Positions 25,227 to 34,514 of a stretch of 64,000 bases of DNA are shown piece by piece. The stretch covers positions 310,001 to 374,000 of the forward strand of contig JBAZQB010000001.1 of assembly GCA_041645435.1 (NCBI GenBank), in the 5' to 3' direction. Made by a program: the position numbers and the translations under genes. The first letter of the stretch is position 1. Each line of letters starts with the position of its first letter. This DNA is from Methanoregula sp. Its GTDB lineage: Archaea; Halobacteriota; Methanomicrobia; Methanomicrobiales; Methanospirillaceae. The notes below the pieces were generated by a model. It saw only the letters and a list, made by a program, of their open reading frames with translations. It did not search any database and was not told where the DNA came from.

Positions 25227-26726
25227 GTGAAACGGAGAGGAAGCGGAATCCTTTTACACATTACTTCTCTCTTTTCAGAATATGGCATCGGCGATCTCGG
25301 CCCCTCTGCCTACCAGTTTGTGGATTTCCTTGCAGATGCACAACAGAGTTACTGGCAGATACTCCCCTTAAACCCTACCCGTCAGGAATATGATAATTCC
25401 CCGTATCACAGTACATCCGCCTTTGCATTCAATACCCTGCTCATAAGCCCCGATTGTATAGCCAGAGACGGTTTTTTTAATAAAAATGAGATTGCTGCAA
25501 TTCCGGAATTTCCCTGTGGCACAGTAGATTTTAATGCTGCGATTCGGTTTAAAGAAGGTATTTTATCACTTGCTTATGATCGGTTCACGATGGAAAAAAC
25601 CGAACTTATTGTGTATAACGAGTTCTGCAGGAAAAATTCCTGGTGGCTTGAGGATTTTGCACTTTTTACATCGTTACATTGGCATTATAAGGGGAGCTGC
25701 TGGAGCAGTTGGCCGGAGGAGATAAAATATCGCGATCCCTCGGCACTGGATGCGATGCGCCTGTCTCTTAAAAAAATGATTGATAAGGAAAAATTTCTCC
25801 AGTATATTTTTTATAAACAGTGGCAGGCGCTGAAGAAATACTCCAAAAAAAAAGGTGTCTGCCTGATCGGGGATATTCCGATTTATGTTAATTATCACAG
25901 CGCTGATGTATGGGCACACCCGGCATTGTTCCGGCTCGATGACAACCTTTTGCCAATCGTTGTGGCGGGAGTCCCCCCGGATTATTTCAGTAAAACCGGA
26001 CAACTCTGGAAAAATCCGCTCTATTGCTGGGAAGAACATGAAAAAGAGGGTTTTTCCTGGTGGATACGCCGTGTTGAGCACAATCTCTCCTTATTTGACT
26101 ATACAAGAATTGATCACTTCCGGGGTTTTGTTGCATACTGGGAAGTGGCAGCCGGAGAAACTAATGCAATAAACGGGAAATGGATCCCGGCACCGGGTGA
26201 AAAATTATTAACTCTGATGAAAAAACGTTTTACCGATCTACCCATCATCGCAGAAGATCTCGGGATTATTACCCCAGATGTCTCTGAACTTATTGCCAGA
26301 TTTAATCTTCCGGGCATGCGGGTGCTTCTCTTTGCTTTTACTGATGATCCATCCAAAAGTCCGCATGCCCCGCATAACCTGAAACGAAATTGTATCTTTT
26401 ATACCGGCACCCATGACAACGCTACAACCCGGGGATGGCTCGAATCTGATGCTACACCGGAAGAGAGAATGAGACTCTTAAAGTATATGGGACGGAAACT
26501 ACCTGCAGAACAATTACCCTCAGAATTTATCCGGCTTGCCATGATGTCAGTTGCAGATACGGTAATCTTTCCCCTGCAGGATGTTCTCTGCTTGGGAAAC
26601 AAATCCCGGATGAACCGTCCGGGAACCGATGAGGGCAACTGGAGATGGCAGATGGAAAAAAACCAGATTACTCCCCCCGTGACCCAAAATCTTGCCGAAA
26701 TGACGCGGATTTTTGGGAGATCCTGA
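25227..26726 (+). CDS. malQ: 4-alpha-glucanotransferase (amylomaltase, GH77)
   Basis: About 499 residues from GTG 25227, which has GGGGGA 6 nt upstream; the ORF extension to 25176 lacks family resemblance. GH77 features: RRGSGILLHITSL and GIGDLGPSAYQFVDFLA, SPYHSTSAFAFN, IGDIPIYVNYHSADVWAHP, the nucleophile region YTRIDHFRGF, the acid/base IIAEDLGII, and FYTGTHDNATTRGW. It disproportionates alpha-1,4 glucans, trimming chains for phosphorylase. It lies 88 nt after the GH57 gene. The convergent cupin PGI gene follows across a hairpin. Confidence 0.95.
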   Translation: MKRRGSGILLHITSLFSEYGIGDLGPSAYQFVDFLADAQQSYWQILPLNPTRQEYDNSPYHSTSAFAFNTLLISPDCIARDGFFNKNEIAAIPEFPCGTVDFNAAIRFKEGILSLAYDRFTMEKTELIVYNEFCRKNSWWLEDFALFTSLHWHYKGSCWSSWPEEIKYRDPSALDAMRLSLKKMIDKEKFLQYIFYKQWQALKKYSKKKGVCLIGDIPIYVNYHSADVWAHPALFRLDDNLLPIVVAGVPPDYFSKTGQLWKNPLYCWEEHEKEGFSWWIRRVEHNLSLFDYTRIDHFRGFVAYWEVAAGETNAINGKWIPAPGEKLLTLMKKRFTDLPIIAEDLGIITPDVSELIARFNLPGMRVLLFAFTDDPSKSPHAPHNLKRNCIFYTGTHDNATTRGWLESDATPEERMRLLKYMGRKLPAEQLPSEFIRLAMMSVADTVIFPLQDVLCLGNKSRMNRPGTDEGNWRWQMEKNQITPPVTQNLAEMTRIFGRS

Positions 26727-26775
26727 AACAAAAAAACACATGCTCCCGATGGCCACAAGTATACTTGTACATAAG

Positions 26776-26790
26776 AATGGCTGAGCCATT
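26776..26790. terminator. Palindromic terminator between malQ and cupin PGI
   Basis: AATGGCT-G-AGCCATT is a perfect inverted repeat between two convergent genes, followed by TTTTCC on the plus side and a T6 run near 26804. It probably serves both directions. Confidence 0.55.
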
Positions 26791-26808
26791 TTCCTATTAA
26801 AAAGTTTT

Positions 26809-27567
26809 TTACGGATAGAGTTGCCGGAATAATGATTCGAACTTTTCTGGATGGTTGAGAAATTCGAGGACAGGGGCCCGGTTTTCAATGAGATTATAGA
26901 GCGGGTCAGGGATCGCATCCTTTACATCCGCAAGGCGCTGCGCTTTTACCAGCCGGAGATGCGGATGGTTCCTGTAGGTCGGGTTCTTTACAAACCCTTC
27001 TTTTACCCACTCAAAAAAAGCTGCCCCGTTCTGCGCTTCATAGCTGTGATAATTGCTGGAAAAACGCGAGGAGACAATGTTTGCCATCTGGAGAACGGTA
27101 GAATGGGTAGGGTTGATGGTCACATGCCCATATCCCGGAGGAACCACAACAATATCGCCGGCACATGCCGCTATCATCACTATATCAGAACAATCATGGT
27201 TCTGGATCAGGTAATGTGCCTCGCCAGCGAGAACTTCGTATATCTCCGGGTAACCGGTGCCGGATGGATCAGCGGGGTGATAATGCCCTTTGGTCTTGTT
27301 GTATTCACCGCAGAGTTCACGCGGGAGGATGACCGTGATATCGAATCGCAGATCCTGTTTAGCAAGCCAGCTGCGGTCTTCAGCAGATCGGGCAACATCA
27401 CGGTACATATAATATACAGGTCCTGTGCAGGTACAACCGGGATTTGCCAGGACCCCCCGGAGATCTTCTGCCGTTCTGACAGCGGGCTCGGGCAGGGGCC
27501 CATTCCAGCAAACTGAAAATGCAGGATTGATCGGAAGGCCTTTTTGATAACGAGAATTTCCTTTCAT
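26809..27567 (-). CDS. pgi: Cupin-type glucose-6-phosphate isomerase
   Basis: A 252-residue protein with a double-stranded beta-helix. Metal ligands expected for the archaeal cupin PGI are visible: TKGHYHP supplies two His, YPEIYEVLAGEAHYL the Glu, and VVPPGYGHVTINP the last His. It interconverts glucose 6-phosphate and fructose 6-phosphate, linking the FBP enzymes to the glucan pathway. Longer than the minimal about 190-residue Pyrococcus enzyme, with extra N- and C-terminal segments. Its ATG overlaps the stop of the PFK gene (27564-27567), so translation is coupled. Confidence 0.92.
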   Translation of the reverse strand: MKGNSRYQKGLPINPAFSVCWNGPLPEPAVRTAEDLRGVLANPGCTCTGPVYYMYRDVARSAEDRSWLAKQDLRFDITVILPRELCGEYNKTKGHYHPADPSGTGYPEIYEVLAGEAHYLIQNHDCSDIVMIAACAGDIVVVPPGYGHVTINPTHSTVLQMANIVSSRFSSNYHSYEAQNGAAFFEWVKEGFVKNPTYRNHPHLRLVKAQRLADVKDAIPDPLYNLIENRAPVLEFLNHPEKFESLFRQLYP

Positions 27568-28604
27568 TTCCGACCCCCGATTACCATCATTGCCAAATCA
27601 TAGAACTCCTTGTCCACCGTTTTTAGCTGGTTAACGGCGGATTCAAGAGAGATGCTGGTGATACGGTTTCCCTGTAACGCAACCATTTTCCCGAAATCAC
27701 CGGCGTGTACAAGCTGGACTGCTGCAACACCAAACCGTGTGGCAAGAACACGATCATATGCGGTTGGCGATCCGCCTCGCTGGACATGCCCGAGAATGGT
27801 GACGCGTGTCTCAATACCCAGACGACGCTCCAGTTCTTTCCCAAGAATATTTCCCACCCCCACAAACTTCTCATGGCCACATTCGTCCCGTTCATTCACG
27901 GGAACGGAGGGCATCCCGAGATCCTGCTCATGAGCACCTTCTGCAATTACAACAATTGAAAATTTTTTCCCTGCATCGTACCGGTCCTGTAATTTTTTAC
28001 AAACCGCATCCATGGTAAAGTGCACTTCCGGGATCAGGATCTCGTCCGCTCCCCCGGCAATTCCAGCCATGACTGCGATCCACCCAACATTTCGCCCCAT
28101 CACCTCAACAACGATGATCCGGTGGTGTGACTCAGCTGTAGTGTGAAGGCGGTCGATCGCTTCAGTTACCGTAGCAACCGCAGTGTCAAAGCCGAATGTC
28201 ACATCGGTTCCGCAGATATCATTATCAATAGTTTTGGGAATACCCACAACAGGAATTCCCTGCTTTGCCACATCACGGGCTGCAGAAAGGGTCCCGTCAC
28301 CGCCAATGACTACCAGCGCATGAATGCCGTATTTTTTTATATTGGCTTTGATCTTCTGGAAATCCGATGTTTTTTTGAGCGGGTTCGTGCGGGATGTACC
28401 AAGGATCGTTCCACCCTTGGGAAGGATTCCAGAAACAGAGAAATCGGTAAGCGGTTCAACATCCCCATCAATGAGGCCCTGCCACCCGTTCCGGATACCG
28501 AGCGTTTCAAAGTCATATTTCACTCCCGCTCTCTCCACAGCCCGTATCACCGCGTTAAGCCCGGGACAGTCACCACCTCCGGTCAGGACCCCTATGGTTT
28601 TCAT
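27564..28604 (-). CDS. pfkA: 6-phosphofructokinase, PfkA family (ATP or PPi)
   Basis: A 346-residue protein of the PfkA family. GVLTGGGDCPGLNAVIR is the N-terminal nucleotide loop, VVIGGDGTLSAA the phosphoryl-donor loop, GIPKTIDNDICGTDVTFGFDTA the catalytic segment, and GRNVGWIAVMAG the fructose-phosphate site. The donor-specifying positions read GGDGT (Gly, usual for ATP use) but PKTIDND (Lys, common in PPi enzymes), a mixed pattern seen in some actinobacterial ATP-PFKs. ATP is favoured, not certain. It is translated after a 34-codon ORF whose stop overlaps this start; the AGGAG for pfkA lies within that ORF. Methanogens usually use ADP-dependent kinases, so a bacterial source is likely. Confidence 0.93.
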   Translation of the reverse strand: MKTIGVLTGGGDCPGLNAVIRAVERAGVKYDFETLGIRNGWQGLIDGDVEPLTDFSVSGILPKGGTILGTSRTNPLKKTSDFQKIKANIKKYGIHALVVIGGDGTLSAARDVAKQGIPVVGIPKTIDNDICGTDVTFGFDTAVATVTEAIDRLHTTAESHHRIIVVEVMGRNVGWIAVMAGIAGGADEILIPEVHFTMDAVCKKLQDRYDAGKKFSIVVIAEGAHEQDLGMPSVPVNERDECGHEKFVGVGNILGKELERRLGIETRVTILGHVQRGGSPTAYDRVLATRFGVAAVQLVHAGDFGKMVALQGNRITSISLESAVNQLKTVDKEFYDLAMMVIGGRK

Positions 28605-28705
28605 ACCGTGACAACTCCTGAGTTCAGGGTACCCTGATCCGATATATCTGCATGAGGATCGATAGGCACATCAAGCGGGTTTTTGAATGGTGCATCTTTT
28701 TTCAT
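28601..28705 (-). CDS. 34-aa small protein or leader ORF coupled to pfkA
   Basis: An ATG at 28705 follows AGGAG (28712-28716) with 6-nt spacing. The frame runs 34 codons (begins MKKDAPFKNPLDVPIDP, ends SGVVTV) and its TGA overlaps the pfkA ATG as ATGA (28601-28604). It is rich in Pro and Asp near the N-terminus, without a membrane segment or His/Cys cluster. Good ribosome-binding site, stop-start overlap and position in the prk-pfkA-pgi unit argue that it is translated. It may be a leader that sets pfkA expression or a microprotein partner of PFK or PRK. Confidence 0.6.
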   Translation of the reverse strand: MKKDAPFKNPLDVPIDPHADISDQGTLNSGVVTV

Positions 28706-28778
28706 GAGAGTCTCCTACACTTTCCTTTTCATTCACAGGTTATGGTCTTTTTGTATGCAGGGATCCTTTTGAATGGTA

Positions 28779-29780
28779 TTACCTACAGCTTTCCATGAAA
28801 ATGCGGCGATGAATTATGCGCCAGCAAAGAATCAGCTGGACAAGATCTCCTGCGGTTACGTAGGAACGGTTATTGAAGATAGATATGGGATGAACCCGGG
28901 TCTGTTCTTCAATGCTGTGTTCAAGTTTTTTCACAACATGCTCACTCAATTCCCCGTCACTAATCAGCTGACCCATCTTGTGACCATCCTGCTCACTGGT
29001 CACAAACTCCAGTGAGAAATTTCGCTCGGATAATGAGAGGATAGAATACAGGTCTAATGAGAGATCGATATTTTCAATACTCTGCTTCATCCGGTTCTGG
29101 GAGAGGGTGATCTTATACACATTCCGTTCCTTGCCTAACTGCTGCCCGTACCGGGAATAATCGATACTTATTACGGCATCCGCATATTCCTTCTGGGGGG
29201 CGATATAACGTTCATACTCCGGTTCCCGTTCTGCAATTTCCCGAAGGACTGCTTCGCGGGAATACCCCCGCTTGTTTACATCCCTTAGGATCTTCCAGTC
29301 ATACTTCACCTGATTTACCGGATCCACAAAAAGGGTAAAATCGAGATATTTTCTCAGTGTCGGCGTGAACAACGTGTGCAGTCCTTCAAGGATGAGGATC
29401 TTCTTTGGAAAGAAGATGGCCGGTGGGTCGAATTTGCCCGTAGTATGGTTGTAAGACGGTTTTTCGACCGGGACCCCCCGTTTCAGGGAGATGAGATCCT
29501 GTTCGAGCCGCTCAATACGGTTTGCCTTTGGGTTCAAAGCCGTGATCCCCTGCTCCTTGCGCCCGTCCCGGTCCAGACTGTGATAATCGTCAAGCGTGAT
29601 TGTTGAAACAAGATCATCGCCAAAGATGCTCCGCACACCCTGGGTAAAGGTAGTCTTTCCTGAACCACTGTCACCGGCAACCCCAAGGGTAAATATATAC
29701 GGCGATGCTGCAATCGTGTCCTTAAAGTTCGGATGATGCATGCGTAATTCCTCTATGGTCTTGTATCTGGTAAAAAGCAT
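28779..29780 (-). CDS. prk: Phosphoribulokinase
   Basis: A 333-residue P-loop kinase. LGVAGDSGSGKTTFTQG is the Walker A, TITLDDYHSLDR holds the catalytic Asp and substrate-binding residues of PRK, VEKPSYNHTTGKFD follows, and KKILILEGLHTLF is the Walker B. It phosphorylates ribulose 5-phosphate to ribulose 1,5-bisphosphate. In Methanospirillum a PRK of this type together with form III Rubisco operates the reductive hexulose-phosphate pathway. Rubisco is not in this window. It is the first gene of the unit with the small ORF, pfkA and pgi, all on the minus strand. The redox-regulatory Cys pair of plant PRK is not seen near the P-loop. Confidence 0.93.
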   Translation of the reverse strand: MLFTRYKTIEELRMHHPNFKDTIAASPYIFTLGVAGDSGSGKTTFTQGVRSIFGDDLVSTITLDDYHSLDRDGRKEQGITALNPKANRIERLEQDLISLKRGVPVEKPSYNHTTGKFDPPAIFFPKKILILEGLHTLFTPTLRKYLDFTLFVDPVNQVKYDWKILRDVNKRGYSREAVLREIAEREPEYERYIAPQKEYADAVISIDYSRYGQQLGKERNVYKITLSQNRMKQSIENIDLSLDLYSILSLSERNFSLEFVTSEQDGHKMGQLISDGELSEHVVKKLEHSIEEQTRVHPISIFNNRSYVTAGDLVQLILCWRIIHRRIFMESCR

Positions 29781-29855
29781 CCGGCATTTTCATCAGATCC
29801 CTGTGGTAATTCAGTGATTCCCGATTCTGGTACGATTGGTGTAAGCAATGGGCCG

Positions 29856-29866
29856 ATAAATAATTC
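29856..29866 (-). promoter_or_regulatory. TATA-like box of the prk-pfkA-pgi unit
   Basis: The minus strand reads AATTATTTATC, 76-86 nt upstream of the prk ATG at 29780. Confidence 0.45.
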
Positions 29867-29968
29867 TGAGAAATATTCGTAAAATCTATCATCTGTCTGC
29901 CCTTCAGGAAATTTTTACTGTATCAAACCAAAAAAGTGGAGAGCCCGTCCAATGCAATATCCTTTATT

Positions 29969-31111
29969 TTATGAGACTGTACGGGCATACGTTTCGGTTA
30001 GTCCTTTTACTATAGGACCCCAGAGAAAGATCCGTTTTACTTTCTTACTCCCCCGTTTCCCCAGAGCTTCAGCAGTCCAGGGATCATCAATCATGGTATT
30101 GATACCCCAGGCAAGGGATTCCGGGTTCACTTCAACCTTTACACCGTTCACAAACGCGTCGATATTCTCTGAAAGTCCACCAACATTACATGCCACAACA
30201 CATTTTTCAGCACTCCATGCCTCGAGAAGCACGAGGCCAAACGGCTCATTGCGACTGGGAATTACGACAATATCTGCGGCATTTAACAATCGGATATACT
30301 CCGTATCAGGTATATAGCCAACAAAGTTCACCGGCAGATCCTTTGAACGTTCCTCCAGGAGCTGTCGCATCCCCCCATCACCGGCTACAATCACTTTTGC
30401 ATCCCAGCGGTACTGGCAGACATTCCGTATCGCCTCAATAAATAAATCCGGGCCTTTCTGGAAAACGAGTCTGCCAATAAACAGGACCATGGGAGCATAG
30501 GGATGGATTCCATATGCCCGTTTCACTTCACCTGGATCGATATTTGTTTTATATTCACGTGGGACTACTCCGTTTGGAATGACGTCGCATTTGTCGAAGG
30601 GTATGTTATATAACTTCATCACTTCGTTTTTGAGTGTTGCCGATACCGCAGTCACCCGTTTTGCAATCAATCCGCCATACCACTCCTTTCCGGAGATCTC
30701 TTTGAATTCCCACCAGTCCCCAAACTGGTTGCCATTTCTCCCGTATTCTGTAGAATGATAGGTGAGAATGGTATTCCTGTCCTGAAGGTAATGAAGAGCC
30801 TGCACAACGTGCCAGTCATGGAAGTGAAGATAATCAAACCGATGGGGGGTATCAAATTTCTTGAACTGATCTACCATCGCTCTGCTCATGGCATCGCAAT
30901 ATTCTACAATGTTTTTTCCGGCGGGCTCACAATAATGATAATTGACACCTTTGATGGTCTGATCGGGCATCTTTCCCCGGGTAAAAAAATGAACTTCGTG
31001 CTGCTGTTTCACTAATGTTTCTGCAAGATTGGTTGCCGCATTGGCAAGCCCGCCAACGCGTTCTGCGTACATAGATTCCCAGCAGAAAAAGGCTATTTTA
31101 AGTGACTCCAC
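29969..31111 (-). CDS. GT4-family glycosyltransferase, glycogen-synthase-like
   Basis: A 380-residue GT-B enzyme. The N-terminus has VGGLANAATNLAETL (glucan-synthase-type donor loop), DYLHFHDWHVVQALHYL and VTAVSATLKNEVMKLY. The C-terminal GT4 domain has VLFIGRLVFQKGPDLFIEAI, and IPSRNEPFGLVLLEAWS carries the E-x7-E catalytic motif. It probably adds glucose from ADP- or UDP-glucose to an alpha-1,4 glucan; some close relatives make maltose 1-phosphate or other glucosides. The GTG start at 31111 has GGAGGG upstream and overlaps the GH57 amylase gene by 19 nt, so they are cotranscribed. Confidence 0.85.
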   Translation of the reverse strand: MESLKIAFFCWESMYAERVGGLANAATNLAETLVKQQHEVHFFTRGKMPDQTIKGVNYHYCEPAGKNIVEYCDAMSRAMVDQFKKFDTPHRFDYLHFHDWHVVQALHYLQDRNTILTYHSTEYGRNGNQFGDWWEFKEISGKEWYGGLIAKRVTAVSATLKNEVMKLYNIPFDKCDVIPNGVVPREYKTNIDPGEVKRAYGIHPYAPMVLFIGRLVFQKGPDLFIEAIRNVCQYRWDAKVIVAGDGGMRQLLEERSKDLPVNFVGYIPDTEYIRLLNAADIVVIPSRNEPFGLVLLEAWSAEKCVVACNVGGLSENIDAFVNGVKVEVNPESLAWGINTMIDDPWTAEALGKRGSKKVKRIFLWGPIVKGLTETYARTVS

Positions 31112-32547
31112 AGCAGTTCCCTCCGCTCTTTTATGACTTGAGCCAGATCATGGCGCTCGTTTATACCGGCAATACTCTCTGCAAGACGTGGATCTTCGAG
31201 AATATCTGTTATCCATAAGGAGAAATCGCCTCGTTCCTGGTGGAACTGGATCGAATCCTTAGGCACGATGTAAAGCAGTTCTTCAAACTGGTCAAGATTA
31301 TAGGCTGTATGCCCGATGAACCCTGAAGGTCCGGCGAAATGAAATGCCTGTTCAGGAGCCAGGGTTCGCAGTGTTTTGGCAGACTTCCGGTTTTTCATCA
31401 CGCGGATATTTCGCAATTCATAATCTGCCAGAACTTTCATGTAGGTTTTGAATGCGTCATCAGCTTCGTGGTGACTGAAATAGGTGTGAACTTCTCCGCA
31501 GGTCCCGTATTTGGAAGCCATGTAATAGAAATGGTCACTCGTCTGGAGATATCTCCAGATCGGTTTGTCAATGGCATAGGGTCGTGCCAGCTGGACTGCA
31601 TGAAAAGCTGCACGCTGTCGATCGTTTCCCATCCATGCGGAAGTATCTTTTTCAAGGTCCGCCCAGGAAATTGTCTCCCGTACATCTATCTCGCCAGAGG
31701 GAGAAAAACGGGAGATGCAGTCTGATGGCAGGATCGATTCTACACCTTGTTTTGCAAGTTCGTCAGGAAGGAAGTTTAAGAAGTTAAATATCCCTGTTTC
31801 CTGCCAGAAGTGCTCGCCAAAGGTTTCGTAATCGAGGAAAACATTGATTACATCCCCTTGAGATGAGGCAATCCATTGGGCATAGGTATCGGCTGTCAGT
31901 GGGTACATATCCCATGTGCGGTTGGCAAAGCGGAATGCAATGTCATCAGAAAACCGGGTGTTGCGAAGCATCACAGGAATACCCTGACAGGTGTACACAT
32001 AATTCGGACTACGCCACCCGAGTATACGATCCACACCTTCAGTAAAGATTCCCGAGAAATCCATCTCTTTTGTCGTGGTGGCAATATCATTATTAAATGT
32101 GAATTCTGTATTTTCAAAAATTGTTGGTCTGACTTTGAACAGGTTATACATCAGATCCGAGTGAAGCCTGACTTGTTCCTTGAATTCAGTTTTATCATGA
32201 AAACAACTGGCAATACTGTGATAGTAAGTCTGCCCTATCATCTCGCTGTTCTTATGCCGTGCCACCTGTTCGAAGAGGGAGAGGGTATCCTTGCTCCATT
32301 TTTCCAGTTGCTCAATGAGTATCCCCGACAAGGAAAAAGAGCAGGAAAAACCATTATCGAGTTTTTCAAGAATAATTCTGGTTGCTGGATTATAGCACTT
32401 TTCTGCTACCCGTATGAGTATTTCTTTATTCAGACCGTCAAAATAGCGATCAAACAGATCTTTCTTTTTCATCTTTGGATCTGGTTCAAACTGCCGGTTC
32501 AGCCGATAGGGCTGGTGAACTTCGAATCCGATACAGATTGGTGGCAT
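31093..32547 (-). CDS. GH57 alpha-amylase-like enzyme
   Basis: 484 residues from ATG 32547, which has GAGGAAG upstream; the TTG at 32580 is less likely. N-terminal ICIGFEVHQPYRL is GH57 conserved region 1, MIGQTYYHSIA region 2, RPTIFENTEFTFNNDIA carries the Glu nucleophile region, and NVFLDYETFGEHFW the catalytic Asp. Family activity is alpha-1,4-glucan hydrolysis or transfer. It is the first gene of a pair with the GT4 synthase, which suggests that it shapes the polymer during synthesis or starts its breakdown. Confidence 0.88.
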   Translation of the reverse strand: MPPICIGFEVHQPYRLNRQFEPDPKMKKKDLFDRYFDGLNKEILIRVAEKCYNPATRIILEKLDNGFSCSFSLSGILIEQLEKWSKDTLSLFEQVARHKNSEMIGQTYYHSIASCFHDKTEFKEQVRLHSDLMYNLFKVRPTIFENTEFTFNNDIATTTKEMDFSGIFTEGVDRILGWRSPNYVYTCQGIPVMLRNTRFSDDIAFRFANRTWDMYPLTADTYAQWIASSQGDVINVFLDYETFGEHFWQETGIFNFLNFLPDELAKQGVESILPSDCISRFSPSGEIDVRETISWADLEKDTSAWMGNDRQRAAFHAVQLARPYAIDKPIWRYLQTSDHFYYMASKYGTCGEVHTYFSHHEADDAFKTYMKVLADYELRNIRVMKNRKSAKTLRTLAPEQAFHFAGPSGFIGHTAYNLDQFEELLYIVPKDSIQFHQERGDFSLWITDILEDPRLAESIAGINERHDLAQVIKERRELLWSHLK

Positions 32548-32864
32548 GGCAAATACTTCCTCTTCAGAAAAAAGGGACAATCCACCTGATGCTCGATTAA
32601 CAGGATCAACTAAATGAATCGGTTATTACAAGGTTTTTCTGTGTTTTGATGATTAGGTCGGGTGGAATTCTTGTTCATAAAAATTTTGGATCGTTCCTTT
32701 TTTGGGTATTACAACAATGCCCGTAGATAAAATATATATCTTTCCACTATTATACGTGCAAAACATAATAAAAAATGAAAATGCATCTCACACAAAAATG
32801 CATTGATTGCATTTCGTTTTTAATCTGCGAACAGGAGCATTTGGGTGACTGGCAAGGATTTCGT

Positions 32865-34115
32865 TCAGAATGTGTCAGCAACAAAAGCGCTGGATGAAAG
32901 GATGTCACCGAGCCCGGAAGATTTCCTAATATCCTTTGCAATAATTGTTGGGATCATAACAATCGTATGCGTGCTATTTTGAAAGATTCCCGGAGCGATT
33001 TGGGGCCCGAATATCTCATCGACCTCGTCATATGCAAAGATACCGACTGGAGAAATTTCCGTATCTGTTCCCTGAGCAGCCTGAGCGACTGCTCGAGAAG
33101 CAAAGAGCAGGGCATTGAGTGATGCCTGAGGGTGTGCACAATCATTTCTGAGAACCTGCACATAATACCCAAATGTGTGAAGGTGAAGGCGTTTGATGCC
33201 ACATTTTTTACAGATTAGCAGTGCCCCTTGTACCTGTTGAACCGGAGATAAAATCTTAAAACCTCCCGGTTCATCTTCCGGAGATTCCAGACAATGAAGA
33301 AGTAATACGAGCTCATGTTCATTGAGTCCGATGCTGTCCGATACAGGCAGAATATGACGGATAAAACCATTAATAACACCAGTATCGGTTACCGATACGC
33401 ATTCCACATGGATTCGCATCTGGTTGTTATTCTTTTTAATGAGCAGGATCTGATCTGCCGCCCGCCGAAATTCTTTATCGGTATGAAGGTACTGGTATCC
33501 TGAGAGAAATGCACGGTTGTACTGAGCGATCGCTGCACTGAACGCATCGCTTCTATCATCTGGTAACAGTATCGACTTCGGTGAATGAGCCGGGGAAGCA
33601 ATAAATCGATTATTTCGCGGCATTATTCCATCAGCCGTCGGTACAATGCCCGGAGAGTATTCGAAGACTAGATGAATGGTATCGGGACAATCTTTGCTGC
33701 CTCCTTTGAGATCCAAAAGATGAACCCCGGATTTTTCAAGGATTTTTCGGGTTTCCGGCCCCAGGGAATGAGCAATACAGAGCACATCCGAAATACCAAT
33801 CGATGCCAGATGAACTGCTGCAATACCTGCCTGTCCGCCAATGGAGAGGTGGCCGATATCGGCAAATAAGCGGGTAAACTGCCGGTATATCTGGAGATCG
33901 GCCACGAACCACTCTTCGGCAGTGCAGGTATACATGGAATGCAGGAGGCGGGACCGGAGTTCAGACAGTATTGGCTGATTGAAGAGCGGAGAATTAAGTA
34001 ATTCTGGGGTCACTGTGATGATGCGATCAAGATTCACATTGAATCCGACAATAGCGGGGTTTGGGATTCCTGAACTCACATCATCATAGAGTTTTTGCCA
34101 CATCTTGTTATCCAT
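32865..34115 (-). CDS. ADP-dependent sugar kinase (glucokinase/phosphofructokinase family)
   Basis: A 416-residue ribokinase-fold protein of the ADP-GK/PFK family. VGFNVNLDRI is an N-terminal substrate strand, SIGGQAGIAAVHLASIG the sugar-binding loop, RIHVECVSVT and IGLNEHEL nucleotide/metal segments, and SSGLGDILSSSAF the catalytic GLGD with the base Asp. Archaeal members phosphorylate glucose and/or fructose 6-phosphate using ADP, and methanogen enzymes are often bifunctional. The usual GGNA is replaced by GGQA and GLGDT by GLGDI, so it may be a divergent paralogue. Monocistronic; divergent from the glucan phosphorylase gene. Confidence 0.85.
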   Translation of the reverse strand: MDNKMWQKLYDDVSSGIPNPAIVGFNVNLDRIITVTPELLNSPLFNQPILSELRSRLLHSMYTCTAEEWFVADLQIYRQFTRLFADIGHLSIGGQAGIAAVHLASIGISDVLCIAHSLGPETRKILEKSGVHLLDLKGGSKDCPDTIHLVFEYSPGIVPTADGIMPRNNRFIASPAHSPKSILLPDDRSDAFSAAIAQYNRAFLSGYQYLHTDKEFRRAADQILLIKKNNNQMRIHVECVSVTDTGVINGFIRHILPVSDSIGLNEHELVLLLHCLESPEDEPGGFKILSPVQQVQGALLICKKCGIKRLHLHTFGYYVQVLRNDCAHPQASLNALLFASRAVAQAAQGTDTEISPVGIFAYDEVDEIFGPQIAPGIFQNSTHTIVMIPTIIAKDIRKSSGLGDILSSSAFVADTF

Positions 34116-34514
34116 GCAAGAGTACCCCTGAACTGTCTTTTGGCGTTGTCGGATTTCAATTGTTTTGTTGAAAATGGTGTAGTTAACATTTTGCTGTGTT
34201 TATTACTTAATTGATTTTTTTAATGAATCCGGTTGTTGAACTGCCTTAAAATGTGCCATGATTTGGTGGCGGTGTCTATCGTCAATGGAAGAATGAGGAA
34301 ATAATCCCATCTTACCGATTCCACCTAATCTTATTTTTTCCCTCTTGAAAAAATGCCACCCGGTTTTTCATTCCTGAAAATATATGAGCTTTTTATTCAA
34401 TGCTTGGATCATATCTTTTTTAGAATTACAAAGAACAATCCTGAATTGTTTTAAGCATTTTTTGCGATAGTTTTTAAAGGAAATGAAACCACTACTCAAT
34501 CACTGAGGAGTATT
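34116..34514. other. Divergent intergenic region (399 bp) between ADP-kinase and glucan phosphorylase
   Basis: AT-rich. It holds the phosphorylase TATA at 34471-34479 and presumably the ADP-kinase promoter on the other strand, where AT-rich stretches at 34195-34225 are candidates. No repeat, RNA gene or ORF with a plausible start was seen. Confidence 0.5.
34471..34479 (+). promoter_or_regulatory. TATA-like box of the glucan phosphorylase gene
   Basis: TTTTTAAAG lies 36-44 nt before the GTG at 34515. It is followed by the GAGGAG ribosome-binding site at 34505-34510. Confidence 0.5.
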
